From: CAZLBC01 sp964557575
GTDB taxonomy: Bacteria; Planctomycetota; Phycisphaerae; SM23-33
Length of the DNA: 64,000 nucleotides
Reading direction: 5' to 3'
Assembly (NCBI GenBank): GCA_964557575.1
Contig: CAZLBC010000005.1
Coordinates: forward strand, 1-64,000
Both the position numbers and the translations under genes were made by a program. Below are positions 51,410 through 60,570 of this stretch, piece by piece. A model generated the notes under the pieces. It did no database searches. It saw nothing but the letters and a program-made list of their open reading frames with translations, and was not told the origin of the DNA. Each line of letters starts with the position of its first letter. The first letter of the stretch is position 1.

Positions 51410-52594
51410 ATGAGGATACTCCTGATAAACCAGTTCTACCTCCCCGACACGGCCGCGACGGGCCAGTTGCTCGGCGACGTGGCCGCGGAACTCACCGCCC
51501 GGGGACACGACGTGCACGTCGTCTGCAGCCGGGGATCCTACGGCGGCAATCGTTTCTTTCCGGCCGAGGAAACGATCGCCGGCGCCGCCGTTCACCGCCT
51601 CGGAGCGACGGGTTTCGGCAGGGCCGGCAGGGCCGGCAGGATACTGGATTACCTCTCGTTTTACGTTTTGGCCGCCGCCCGATGCCGGCGGCTGCCGCGC
51701 ATGGATGTCTGCCTGTGTTTGACCACCCCCCCCTTTATCGGTCTCGTCGCCGCCGGCCTCTCGCAACTGAGGCATATGCCCCTGGTTCACTGGACGATGG
51801 ACCTGTATCCCCAGATCGCCGCGGCGCTGGGAGTGATCCGTCCGGGTTCGCGCATCGAAAAGCTGTTTGCGCGGGCATCGCGGTCCGTCTATTCCCGGTC
51901 GGATCGCATCGTGTCCCTGGGCGACACGATGACACGCGCGCTCGAAAATGAGGGGGTCGACCCCGACACAATCCGCATGGTCCACAACTGGGTCCCCGCC
52001 GAGGCCGTCGCCTGCACGCCGCCGCCAAACGACGACGCGGTTACCATCCTCTACTCGGGTAACATGGGACTGGGGCACAATCTCGATGCGATCCTCGCCG
52101 CCGTCGCCCTGCTCAAAGACCGCTCGGCACTGAGGGTGATCTTCGCGGGCGACGGAAAATGCAAGCGCGCGCTGGAGGACCGGGCGGCGGCACTGGACCT
52201 TGCGTGCGTCGCATTCGAGCCGCCCTGCCCGCTCGACCGGCTGTCGGCGCGGCTGACCGGCGGCGACGTACACGTCGTCTCTCAGAAAACCGGCACGGAA
52301 GGTTTTATCGTTCCCAGCAAGATATACGGGGTCATGGCCGCCGGACGACCGGCGGTCTATATCGGGCCCGCCGGCACCGAGGTCGACGACATAGTCCAAG
52401 CCAGCGGCTGCGGCATCTCGGTCGCCCCCGGCGACACCGCTGCCATCGCGGCGGCCTTCGAGCAACTGGTCTCATCCGGCGAACGCCGGCAGGCGATGGG
52501 CCGGGCGGGACGAACCTATTACGAGCAGCATTTCGGTTCCGGCCGCGGACCGGCGGCCGTCGCCGACATCGTGGAGGAAGCGGCGAGAAACTGA
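51410..52594 (+). CDS. Glycosyltransferase family 4 (WbuB-like)
   Basis: A 394-residue GT-B glycosyltransferase. RILLINQFYLPDTAATGQLLGDVAAELTARGHDVHVVCSRG is the acceptor-side Rossmann start, and the donor domain has TILYSGNMGLGHNLDAILAAVALL, VIFAGDGKCKRALEDRA, VPSKIYGVMAAGRPAVYIGP and the EVDDIVQASGCGISVAPGD end. It is presumed to add the second sugar to the lipid-linked acceptor made by the WecA-like enzyme just upstream, in O-antigen or exopolysaccharide assembly. No membrane segment; peripheral. Confidence 0.92.
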   Translation: MRILLINQFYLPDTAATGQLLGDVAAELTARGHDVHVVCSRGSYGGNRFFPAEETIAGAAVHRLGATGFGRAGRAGRILDYLSFYVLAAARCRRLPRMDVCLCLTTPPFIGLVAAGLSQLRHMPLVHWTMDLYPQIAAALGVIRPGSRIEKLFARASRSVYSRSDRIVSLGDTMTRALENEGVDPDTIRMVHNWVPAEAVACTPPPNDDAVTILYSGNMGLGHNLDAILAAVALLKDRSALRVIFAGDGKCKRALEDRAAALDLACVAFEPPCPLDRLSARLTGGDVHVVSQKTGTEGFIVPSKIYGVMAAGRPAVYIGPAGTEVDDIVQASGCGISVAPGDTAAIAAAFEQLVSSGERRQAMGRAGRTYYEQHFGSGRGPAAVADIVEEAARN

Positions 52595-52661
52595 AAAAGG
52601 GGTCCCCCGGGCGGGCATTTTCTCCTCGTTCGCGGTCGCCCGCCGATGATACAATGGCCGA

Positions 52662-54308
52662 ATGGACCGAACCGATACAGAGGCCGTCGGGCCGGTATCC
52701 CCCGGCCGGAAACCCCCGATGAGGACGATCCTGCTCGCGATCGCGGCGCTGACCGCCGTCTACGCCGCCCAGCGGCTGTGGCTGATCGACAGCAGCGCGA
52801 CGATCGCCGCAGACGGCATGCACTACGTCCATCTCGCCCGCCGCCTGGCCCGGGACCCGGAAGCGGCGATCCGGCGGTACCGGCGCGACGAACTGGGCTA
52901 CCCGGCGGCCATGATCGCGGCGGCGCGGCTCTTCGGCGGGGCATCCGCCGGTGACCGGCAATCCCTGGAGACGGCGGGAACAGCCCTCTCGTTCGCGTTC
53001 GGACTGGCCGCCGTCGCCGGGACCTGGGTCCTGGCGCTGAAGCTGTTCGAGAGCGCGGCGGTTGCGACGGCGGGAACGCTGTTGTTGTGCGTCGGGCAGA
53101 AATTCGCCGCCGTGGGCGCCGACGTCCTCAGCGATGCGCCCGCCCTGTGTTTCGGCATCTGGTCACTCGTTGCCGGCGTCATCGCCTGCGACAGGATCCG
53201 CGCGGGGTCAGCCCGGGCCGCGGCCGGCGCCGCGGTAGCGGGATTCCTGGCGGGCATCGGCTTCCTGTTCAGGATGGAGACGGCGGTCGTTTTGGCGGCC
53301 GCACTCGTTTTCTGGCCGGTTATCAGGATATGGCGCGGGGGGACCTGGAAGGCGCTGGGCCTTTCGGTCGGTTGCGTAATCGCCGGGTTCGCCGTCGTGT
53401 CCGTACCGTACATGTGGCTGACGGCCTCGATCAGCGGCACTGTCAATCTGCCCCTGGTCTCCGCCGCGCCCGGCCCGCCGGCGCTGCTGGCCGAGACCCT
53501 GTACCCGGTGGGAAATCCCGCCCTCGAGCTGCTCGGGAAGTACTTCGAGGCCCAGCACCCCGTCGGGGCGGCGCTGGCCTGTGCGTGGCTGGTATCCGTC
53601 GCGCTGCTGCCGCTGGTCCGCCCGGCCGTCCTGCGGAACAACGTCGTCCGCATCACCGACCGGGGCGGGGTCCTCCTCCTTGTTCTCTGGCTGCTTGTCG
53701 TCCCCCCGGTCGTCCTTCACTATCTCCGCACCGGGGCGCTGTCACACCGCTACCTGTTCCTGCCGGCCGCCGCGATGGCGGGGGCGGCCGGGGCGGGCCT
53801 CGCCGGCATCTGCCGCGCCGGGGAGACGTTTCTCGCCGAACGCCGCGCGTCACGGGCGGCGCGTCTGTTGCTGCCCGCCGTGACCGTCATCCTCGCCGCG
53901 CTGGTGCTGATCGACGGCTGCGATCCGCTCCACGCCGGGGCGCTGGCGGAAAAGAGGGCCGGCGAATACCTGGCCGGGGAAGCAGATGACAACACCCGGC
54001 TCTTCACGGACAGCCGGGTCATTCGCTACTACAGCGACCTGTCGCGGGAACGGGTCACGACGCTGCGCGGCAGGCACTTTGTGGCGTTAAAGAAAGGCAA
54101 AAAGAGCCGGTTGGAGATTCTCACCGCGTATTTGGCCGAGGGTCACGGCACGTTCGACTACTGCGCGGTACGCGCAGAAAGCGGGGACGGTGGAAACGCC
54201 GCCGAGATACGTGAACTGTTCTCCGCCGCGGGGTACCGGGAATCGAACTGTTTCCCGGATGAAGCCGGGGACGACGCTGTCCTGATATTTCAGAAAAACC
54301 CGTCGTAA
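52662..54308 (+). CDS. GT-C membrane glycosyltransferase (family 39/PMT-like)
   Basis: A 548-residue protein with about ten hydrophobic segments. After a short charged N-terminus it reads RTILLAIAALTAVYAAQRLWLIDSSATIAADGMHYVHLARRLARDPEAAIRRYRRDELGYP; the early acidic residue in the first luminal loop (AADGMHY) is the usual catalytic Asp region of GT-C enzymes. A C-terminal soluble domain (about 450-548) follows the membrane part. It transfers a sugar from a polyprenyl-phosphate donor, to glycan or protein unknown. An ATG at 52719 is a possible shorter start. It shares orientation with the two glycan genes upstream, 67 bp away. Confidence 0.78.
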   Translation: MDRTDTEAVGPVSPGRKPPMRTILLAIAALTAVYAAQRLWLIDSSATIAADGMHYVHLARRLARDPEAAIRRYRRDELGYPAAMIAAARLFGGASAGDRQSLETAGTALSFAFGLAAVAGTWVLALKLFESAAVATAGTLLLCVGQKFAAVGADVLSDAPALCFGIWSLVAGVIACDRIRAGSARAAAGAAVAGFLAGIGFLFRMETAVVLAAALVFWPVIRIWRGGTWKALGLSVGCVIAGFAVVSVPYMWLTASISGTVNLPLVSAAPGPPALLAETLYPVGNPALELLGKYFEAQHPVGAALACAWLVSVALLPLVRPAVLRNNVVRITDRGGVLLLVLWLLVVPPVVLHYLRTGALSHRYLFLPAAAMAGAAGAGLAGICRAGETFLAERRASRAARLLLPAVTVILAALVLIDGCDPLHAGALAEKRAGEYLAGEADDNTRLFTDSRVIRYYSDLSRERVTTLRGRHFVALKKGKKSRLEILTAYLAEGHGTFDYCAVRAESGDGGNAAEIRELFSAAGYRESNCFPDEAGDDAVLIFQKNPS

Positions 54309-54393
54309 ACATCACGATCGCCGATGCAGCCGGACGCAGAGACACGGTACACAGGCCGCCCGCAGCCGGCGTGAATTGTCAACCGGCTGCCAA

Positions 54394-54425
54394 ATAAAAA
54401 AAGGCATGGCCGCTAAGCCATGCCT
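54394..54425 (-). terminator. Intrinsic terminator downstream of alr
   Basis: On the minus strand a 9-bp perfect stem (AGGCATGGC and complement, loop TTAGCG) is followed by a seven-T run, 128 nt after the alanine racemase stop. No T-run follows on the plus strand, so it does not obviously terminate the GT-C gene. Confidence 0.72.
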
Positions 54426-54552
54426 GTAGTCTCCGCCGCGTGGGGGGGGACGCGACGAAGAAGTATGATGATACCGATTATGAGGGTTTTGTCAAGTACC
54501 GGAGAAAGGATTTCGACGGGGTGGATAATCGGGCGAAATCGGCGGAGCGGGG

Positions 54553-55752
54553 TTAGTCGACGAGGAAGCGCCGGACGCGGGTGCCGAGTCGGCAGGCCAG
54601 TTCGTAGGGAATGGTACCCGCGCGTTCGGCGAGATTCTCGAGCGAGTGCGGGTCGCCGGGGTCGGGGGAAATGATCTCGACCGGGTCGCCGACACCGGCG
54701 GCGGGACAATCGGTCAGGTCCACAATCGTCTGGTCCATCGATATCCGTCCCCGCACGTTGACCAGGGTGTCGCGGACCCGCATGACCGCCCGGTTGCCGA
54801 GAGACCGCAGGTATCCGTCGCCGTATCCCACCGGCACCAGCCCCAGCCGCGACGGGCGGTCGAAGGTCCACGTGTGACCGTAACCGCACCGGGTCCCCGC
54901 CGGTACATCCTTGACCTGCATCAGGTGGGCGGTGAGCCGCAGGGACGGCTTGAGAGACACCCGGTTGAGCATCTCCCCGGACGGCTGGTACCCGTACAGG
55001 GCTATGCCCGGCCTGACCATGTCGTAACGGGAGTCGGGCAGGTCTATGATCGCCGCCGAGTTGGCCACGTGGCGGATGATGTGCGGGCCCACGCCGCACC
55101 GGTCAAGGACCTCCTCGAAGCACGCGATCTGCGCCAGGGCGGCCTCCTTCGATGCCTCGTCGGCCGTCGCCAAATGGGTATAGATGCCGGTCAGCCGCAG
55201 CGCGGGGTCCAGGCGTATCTCCTGCAGGAGCGAAAAGGCCCGCTCCGGCCGGACCCCCGACCGGGTCATGCCGGTATCCACGCAGACGTGTATTTTCGCG
55301 TCGAGGTCGGTCCGCCGGGTGGCCGTGGTCAGGACGTCCAGTTCCCACCGGGAGGTAACCGTCAGCGTCACCCGCTTGCGGAGCAGTTCGTCCATCGTCT
55401 CGGCCAGTCCCGCCTCTCCCATGCGGGTGCAGGCCGAGAAAAAGACGAGGACGGGGCCCTCGTAACCCGCTTCCCTGATGCCCAGGGCCTCGGCGGGGGT
55501 GGCCACGGCGACCCAGTCCGCCGCCGCGGCGATAACGGGAAGCAACAGATCCTGCCCGTGCCCGTAGCAGTTGCTCTTGATAACCGCGCAGAGGAGGGTG
55601 TCCGAACCGATCCTCTTTTTCAATTCACGGAGGTTGTGTTCAATCGCCGCGCGCGATATTTCCGCCCTGATGTAGTTGTGAATGCCGGATCCTTCAACAC
55701 AGTCGGATTCGCCGGCGGCGGCGGCAAGTGAGCTGTTGTTATCCTTCTCCAT
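54553..55752 (-). CDS. alr: Alanine racemase
   Basis: Interconverts L- and D-alanine using pyridoxal phosphate, for peptidoglycan. The 399 residues include an unusual 25-residue N-terminal extension before NYIRAEISRAAIEHNLRELKKRI. CAVIKSNCYGHG contains the PLP-binding Lys (usual VVKANAYGHG), HVCVDTGMTRSGVRPE and IYTHLATADE follow, and the C-terminal beta-domain has CGYGHTW with the catalytic Tyr and NVRGRISMDQTIVDLT. AGYGRT is common in related enzymes, so CGYGHT is a mild variation. Divergent from asd; no clear Shine-Dalgarno at the ATG. Confidence 0.93.
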   Translation of the reverse strand: MEKDNNSSLAAAAGESDCVEGSGIHNYIRAEISRAAIEHNLRELKKRIGSDTLLCAVIKSNCYGHGQDLLLPVIAAAADWVAVATPAEALGIREAGYEGPVLVFFSACTRMGEAGLAETMDELLRKRVTLTVTSRWELDVLTTATRRTDLDAKIHVCVDTGMTRSGVRPERAFSLLQEIRLDPALRLTGIYTHLATADEASKEAALAQIACFEEVLDRCGVGPHIIRHVANSAAIIDLPDSRYDMVRPGIALYGYQPSGEMLNRVSLKPSLRLTAHLMQVKDVPAGTRCGYGHTWTFDRPSRLGLVPVGYGDGYLRSLGNRAVMRVRDTLVNVRGRISMDQTIVDLTDCPAAGVGDPVEIISPDPGDPHSLENLAERAGTIPYELACRLGTRVRRFLVD

Positions 55753-55930
55753 TGTTCAAATGGTATATATTTCGCCGGGCATGACAAGAAAATTGAACCG
55801 CCGACCGCGTTTTGCCGGCAGCGGGGCATTTACCCGCCGCCGACGGTTGCGTTTACGGTTTTTTCTTGTACAGTATCGGCCGTTACGGACAAAACACTGT
55901 TTTTCACCGACAACAGATGAAGGAATACCG

Positions 55931-56929
55931 ATGAGCAGACACACGGCGATCATGGGCGCGACCGGCGCGGTCGGGACCGAAATGCTGAAGATCCTGGAAC
56001 AGCGGGCGTTTCCGCTGGACAGCCTGAAACTCCTGGCCTCGGAACGGTCCGCGGGAAACAAGATACCCTTCCGCGGCGAAGAACTGACCGTGGAACTCCT
56101 GACCGCGGAAAGCTTCGACGGCGTCGATCTGGTGCTCGCCTCGGCGGGCGGGTCCCTGTCGAAGCAATTCAACCCCGTCGCGGTGGCTGCCGGCGCGGTG
56201 GTGGTCGACAACACCTCGGCATTCCGCATGGACCCGGAGACCCCGCTGGTGATTCCGGAGGTCAACCCCGGCGATATACAACAGCACACGGGCATCATCG
56301 CGAACCCCAACTGCTCGACCATCATCATGAACGTCCCGGTATGGCCCCTTCACGCGGTCAACCCGGTCAGGAGGATCGTGGTCAGCACCTACCAGGCGGC
56401 CAGCGGCGCCGGGGCGGCCGCCATGGCCGAACTCCGCGCGGGATCCGTGGCGTTTCTCGCCGGCGAGCCCTTCGAGCCGACGGTCCTGCCCCACCCGGCG
56501 GCCTTCAACGTCTTCAGCCACAACTCGGCCGTCGGCCCCGCGGGCTACAACACCGAGGAGATGAAGATGGTCAACGAGACCCGCAAGATATTCCACTGCC
56601 CCGACATCCGGGTGGCGGCGACCTGCGTGCGGGTGCCGGTGATGCGGGCCCACAGCGAGTCGATCAACATCGAGTTCACCGAGCCGATCGAGGAAGAGAC
56701 GGTCCGGGAGATCCTGGCGGCGGCGCCGGGTATCCGGATCGTCGACGACCGCGTCAATTCGTACTTCCCCATGCCCCTCGACGCCTCCGACGAGGACGAC
56801 ATCCTCGTGGGCCGGATCCGCCGGGATATCAGCATGCCCGGCGGCCGGGGCATCGAGATGTTCGTCTCCGGCGACCAGATTCGGAAAGGCGCGGCGCTGA
56901 ACGCCGTCCAGATCGCGGAGATGCTGTAA
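55931..56929 (+). CDS. asd: Aspartate-semialdehyde dehydrogenase
   Basis: Reduces aspartyl phosphate to aspartate semialdehyde, the branch point to lysine/diaminopimelate, methionine and threonine. The 332-residue protein has AIMGATGAVGTEMLKILEQR (NADP-binding), VLASAGGSLSKQF, VDNTSAFRMD, IIANPNCSTIIM with the catalytic Cys, STYQAASGAGAAAM and RVPVMRAHSESINIEF with the acid/base His and Arg. AGGAAT precedes the ATG. It diverges from alr, another cell-wall-precursor gene, across 178 bp. Confidence 0.95.
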   Translation: MSRHTAIMGATGAVGTEMLKILEQRAFPLDSLKLLASERSAGNKIPFRGEELTVELLTAESFDGVDLVLASAGGSLSKQFNPVAVAAGAVVVDNTSAFRMDPETPLVIPEVNPGDIQQHTGIIANPNCSTIIMNVPVWPLHAVNPVRRIVVSTYQAASGAGAAAMAELRAGSVAFLAGEPFEPTVLPHPAAFNVFSHNSAVGPAGYNTEEMKMVNETRKIFHCPDIRVAATCVRVPVMRAHSESINIEFTEPIEEETVREILAAAPGIRIVDDRVNSYFPMPLDASDEDDILVGRIRRDISMPGGRGIEMFVSGDQIRKGAALNAVQIAEML

Positions 56930-56973
56930 CCGCCGGGGCGGGGGTACGCGGTACGGACCGGAGAAGGCGGGAT

Positions 56974-57933
56974 ATGGAGTATGCCATAGATCTCAGGGAC
57001 GTCGCGAAGATATACCGGCGCAGGGTCGAGGCCCTCACGGGTATCGCGATCCGCGTACGGCCGGGCGAGATCTTCGGGTTGCTCGGCCCCAACGGGGCGG
57101 GCAAGACCACGCTGGTGAAGATCATGACCGCGCTGGTCAAACCGACCCGCGCGGCGGGGACGGTTTTGGACAAACCCCTCGCGCACCGGGGGACGATGGC
57201 GCGCGTCGGCTACCTTCCCGAGAATATCCGGTTCCCCGCGTACTTCACCGGCCGCCAGGCCATGGCATACTACGCGGCCCTCTCCCGGGTCGACCGGGCG
57301 ACCCGAAAACGGCGGTCGGCCGAACTCCTCGAGCGCGTCGGGCTCAAAGACTGGGCCGACGCGAAGGTGAAGACCTACTCGAAGGGTATGCAGCAGCGGC
57401 TGGGGATCGCCCAGGCCCTGGTCAACGCGCCCGCGCTGGTCATCCTCGACGAACCGACCGACGGCCTCGATCCGATCGGGCGCCGGCAGATACGCGACCT
57501 GCTGGCGGAACTCAAAGAGGGCAACACGACGGTCTTCATCAACAGCCACCTGCTCAGCGAACTGGAGCGGGTATGCGACCGGGCGGCCATTCTCGTCGGG
57601 GGAACAGTCCGGCTTCAGGGAACGCTCGAAAAACTGACGGAAAAGGACAGCTACTACGAGATCCGCTTCGCCGACGGCCGCGGCGGCCGGGGCGCCCGCG
57701 ACGCGCTCGGCGCGGCGCATATCGATGCCGCGATCGAAACGACTGACGACGGCGTCAGGGTGTTCGCCGCCGATCCGGCGGCGATCCAGCCGGTTATCGA
57801 CATCCTCCGGAGGGCGGGGGCCGAGATTCACGCGATCACGCCGGTCAGAAAAACGCTCGAGGATCTCCTCGTCGACGAGGTCGGTCAGCCGGCCCCGCCG
57901 CCCCTGCCGGGCAAAAAGGAGGCGGGCGCATGA
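56974..57933 (+). CDS. ABC transporter ATP-binding protein (ABC-2 type)
   Basis: A 319-residue ATPase: Walker A GPNGAGKTTL, Q-loop region VGYLPENIRFPAYFTGRQ, signature YSKGMQQRLGIAQAL (the degenerate form usual in ABC-2 exporters), Walker B LVILDEPTDGLDP and the switch His in INSHLLSELERVCD. The C-terminal 90 residues form the additional domain of CcmA/DrrA-like proteins and end in a Pro/Lys tail. GGAGAAGG precedes the ATG. Its stop overlaps the permease start (ATGA), so the two form one exporter; substrate unknown. Confidence 0.95.
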   Translation: MEYAIDLRDVAKIYRRRVEALTGIAIRVRPGEIFGLLGPNGAGKTTLVKIMTALVKPTRAAGTVLDKPLAHRGTMARVGYLPENIRFPAYFTGRQAMAYYAALSRVDRATRKRRSAELLERVGLKDWADAKVKTYSKGMQQRLGIAQALVNAPALVILDEPTDGLDPIGRRQIRDLLAELKEGNTTVFINSHLLSELERVCDRAAILVGGTVRLQGTLEKLTEKDSYYEIRFADGRGGRGARDALGAAHIDAAIETTDDGVRVFAADPAAIQPVIDILRRAGAEIHAITPVRKTLEDLLVDEVGQPAPPPLPGKKEAGA

Positions 57934-58952
57934 GCCGGACCGGGGCGCTGTTCTACGGGGCGTACCGGCAACTGAACGCCCGGAAGCTGTTCTGGATCAC
58001 CCTGGGGATCTCGGGACTGGTAGTGGTGCTCATCGGGGCGCTCGGGATCGACGAGGACGGGGTGCACCTGTTTTCGATGCACCCGGCGTCCACCGGCACC
58101 GAAACCATGTCCCCGGAGGTGTTCTACAAGTCGCTGTTTTCCTCCCTGGGGATCGGCATCTGGCTGTCGTGGATCGCCGCGATACTCGCGCTGGTGTCGA
58201 CGGCGGGTATCTTTCCGGACATGATCAACGGCGGGGGAATCGACCTGCTGCTGTGCCGGCCCGTCTCCCGTTTCCGGCTCTTCCTGACCCAGTACCTCGG
58301 GGGGCTGCTGTTCGTGGTGCTCCAGGTCGGACTGTTCACGGCCGCCTCGTTCCTCGTCATCGGCATTCGCGGCGGGGCGTGGGAACCGGCCCTCTTCCTG
58401 GCGATTCCCCTGGTGACCTGCTTTTTCAGTTACCTCTACGCGGTCTGCGTCCTGCTCGGCGTCCTGACCCGATCGACGCTCGCGGCCGTGTTGCTCACGA
58501 TACTTTTCTGGTTCCTGTTGTGGGTCGCCGGTTCCGTGGAAGACGGATGCGCCACCGCCGCCGTCATGGCCGCGTTTGAAAACGAACGACTCGAAGAAGA
58601 TATCAAGAAACGCGAAACCGACGCGGACGACCCCCTGGAACAGGCGGAACTCGCCGCAAAAATTCACCGGCGCGATCAGAATCGCCGGACCCTGAAGACC
58701 GTCAAACAGATCGGGGGCATCTTCCAAAACATCAACGCGTTCCTGCCGAAGACCGGCCGGACGATCGCCCTCCTCCAGCGCTGGCTCATCAGCCTGGCCG
58801 ATCTCCCGGATATCAAGGATGACTCCTTCGAGCAGCGGCTGATCAGGAAACAGCGCAGCCGCAGCGCCGTCTTCATCATCGGCACTTCCCTGGCCTTCGA
58901 GGCGGTGGTCCTCCTGCTGGGGGCCTGGGTGTTCTGCCGCCGGGATTACTGA
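57930..58952 (+). CDS. ABC-2-type transporter permease
   Basis: A 340-residue membrane protein with six hydrophobic segments: LFWITLGISGLVVVLIGALGI, LGIGIWLSWIAAILALVSTAGIF, FLTQYLGGLLFVVLQVGLFTAASFLVIGI, ALFLAIPLVTCFFSYLYAVCVLLGVL, LAAVLLTILFWFLLWVAG and a final VFIIGTSLAFEAVVLLLGAWVF. Between the fifth and sixth is a charged coiled-coil-like region of about 90 residues (FENERLEEDIKKRETDADDPLEQAELAAKIHRRDQNRR). It pairs with the overlapping ATPase gene. The DMINGGGIDLLLCRPVSRFRLFLTQYLGG stretch is typical of this family. Confidence 0.9.
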   Translation: MSRTGALFYGAYRQLNARKLFWITLGISGLVVVLIGALGIDEDGVHLFSMHPASTGTETMSPEVFYKSLFSSLGIGIWLSWIAAILALVSTAGIFPDMINGGGIDLLLCRPVSRFRLFLTQYLGGLLFVVLQVGLFTAASFLVIGIRGGAWEPALFLAIPLVTCFFSYLYAVCVLLGVLTRSTLAAVLLTILFWFLLWVAGSVEDGCATAAVMAAFENERLEEDIKKRETDADDPLEQAELAAKIHRRDQNRRTLKTVKQIGGIFQNINAFLPKTGRTIALLQRWLISLADLPDIKDDSFEQRLIRKQRSRSAVFIIGTSLAFEAVVLLLGAWVFCRRDY

Positions 58953-59038
58953 GGCCGGGAGAGGAATCACGGTGATCGGACCATCGGGTACCTCCTTTAA
59001 ATCAACACCATATGCGTGTATAGTAGTAATATAGCATC

Positions 59039-59872
59039 ATGCCGGTAAGAATACTCATACTCGGAAACCGCGACAAGCCCGCCGCCTGGGACCGGATCGA
59101 CGCGCTGCGTGAGTGGATCGCCGGGCGCGGCGAAATCATCGGGGTCCATTCCCACCGGCAGGTCCCCCCGGACGCGGCGGCCGGGGCCGATCTCTGCGTG
59201 ATCTTCGGCGGCGACGGGACGCTCCTGTCGGTCGCCCGGGATCTGGTCGAACACGGGGTGCCCATCCTGGGAGTCAACGTCGGCAAGCTCGGGTTCCTCG
59301 CCGGCTTTACCGTCGACGATTTCAAGTCGCACCTCGACGACATACTCGCCGGCGACATGCCCTGCGAAGAGCGGCTCATGTTCTCGGTACGCCTGTCCAC
59401 GGACAGCGCATCGACCTTTCACGCCGCCAACGACGTGGCGGTTATCGCGGGCGAACCATTCCGGATGATCGACCTCTGCGTGCACCAGGGCAGCCGCTGC
59501 ATCGCCCAGTACCTCGGCGACGGCCTGGTGGTATCGACCCCGACCGGCTCGACCGGCTACAGCCTCTCGGCGGGCGGGCCGATCCTCCAGCCCGGCGTCA
59601 ACGCGATCGTCATCACCCCCGTATCTGCCCACGCCCTCTCGCTGCGCCCCATGGTGGTGTGCCCGGAGACCCCGCTGACCATCACCGCGACGGACGTCAA
59701 CCCCGGTACCACGATGACGATCGACGGCCAGATCCGCCGTCCGCTGCGGGAAGGCGCATCCGTGGATATCACGGTCTCGGAAAAGGTGCTGCGGATCGTC
59801 CGCCACCCCGACCACGAGTATTTCGAGACCCTCGCGGAAAAATTGCACTGGGGACGCAGCCCCCACCACTGA
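59039..59872 (+). CDS. nadK: NAD kinase
   Basis: Phosphorylates NAD to NADP. The 277-residue protein has LCVIFGGDGTLLSVARDL (GGDG, NAD/ATP-binding), LGVNVGKLGFLAGF, HAANDVAVIAG (NE/D motif variant: ND), DGLVVSTPTGSTGYSLSAGGPI and ITPVSAHALSLRPMVV in the right order. No Shine-Dalgarno precedes the ATG; the gene follows the ABC permease by 86 bp and is convergent with ybeY. Confidence 0.94.
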   Translation: MPVRILILGNRDKPAAWDRIDALREWIAGRGEIIGVHSHRQVPPDAAAGADLCVIFGGDGTLLSVARDLVEHGVPILGVNVGKLGFLAGFTVDDFKSHLDDILAGDMPCEERLMFSVRLSTDSASTFHAANDVAVIAGEPFRMIDLCVHQGSRCIAQYLGDGLVVSTPTGSTGYSLSAGGPILQPGVNAIVITPVSAHALSLRPMVVCPETPLTITATDVNPGTTMTIDGQIRRPLREGASVDITVSEKVLRIVRHPDHEYFETLAEKLHWGRSPHH

Positions 59873-59914
59873 GAAGGCGGCGCCGTTCGGCGTCGACCAC
59901 GGGCGGGTAACGGG

Positions 59915-60487
59915 CTACCCGCGGTTCCCGCGTTTTTTTCGCGCGCCCTCGTCGCGGCGGCCGGCCTTCGCGGACCCGTCGGTGTCCTCCCGGGCGCGCC
60001 CTTCGCGGGCCTTCCGGAGCGCGCGGCGATATTCCGCCAGGAAGTCGTCCAGGAGGTTCTCCTGCGCGAGGTACATCTCGGCGGCGTCCGCGGCCGTCCG
60101 GTCGTCGTAGCCGATGAGGTGCAGCAGGCCGTGGACCACGTACAGCATCAGTTCCCACTGGACCCCGTGGCCCCGCGCCGCCGCCTCCCGTACCGCGACC
60201 TGTCCGCAGACGATGATCTGTGCGCTCAGCGGGGCGCCGGGGCCCCCGGACAGGTCGAAACTGATCACGTCGGTCGAGCCGGCGCAACCGAGGTAGCGGC
60301 GGTTGTATGCCGCGATCTTCCGGGAGTCCACCACCGCGACGTCCACGTCGTGAACCGGCCGCTCGCTCGCGGCGGCGAGGTACTCGACCAGGGCGAACAG
60401 CCGTTTCCGGGGCACGCGCAGGTGCTTCGTGCCCGACGTGATCGTGACGTAGAGCGCGGGTTTTCGGCTGCGTTTATTGCGGGCCAT
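59915..60487 (-). CDS. ybeY: Endoribonuclease YbeY (rRNA maturation factor) with altered metal ligand
   Basis: A 190-residue protein of the YbeY (UPF0054) family, involved in 16S rRNA 3'-end maturation and ribosome quality control. AYNRRYLGCAGSTDVISFDL is the conserved core and HGLLHLIGYDDRTAADAAEMY the metal-binding region. Family consensus is HGxLHLxGYDH; here the third histidine is Asp (GYDD), which may still bind zinc. The C-terminal 45 residues are a Lys/Arg/Glu-rich tail absent from most homologues. ATG 60487 is used; the frame extends to a GTG at 60526. Convergent with nadK, 42 bp apart. Confidence 0.88.
   Translation of the reverse strand: MARNKRSRKPALYVTITSGTKHLRVPRKRLFALVEYLAAASERPVHDVDVAVVDSRKIAAYNRRYLGCAGSTDVISFDLSGGPGAPLSAQIIVCGQVAVREAAARGHGVQWELMLYVVHGLLHLIGYDDRTAADAAEMYLAQENLLDDFLAEYRRALRKAREGRAREDTDGSAKAGRRDEGARKKRGNRG
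59920..59939 (+). terminator. Possible intrinsic terminator of nadK
   Basis: A 5-bp stem CGCGG/CCGCG with loop TTC is followed by seven Ts, 47 bp after the nadK stop. It lies within the 3' end of convergent ybeY. The stem is short, so strength is uncertain. Confidence 0.4.
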
Positions 60488-60570
60488 AGGTGCGAGGATA
60501 GGTATTCTCCCGGCCGGTTTCAACACGCCGTCTTGGCAAAACGGGCGCGCTGCAGTAGATTAGTGCTCCC

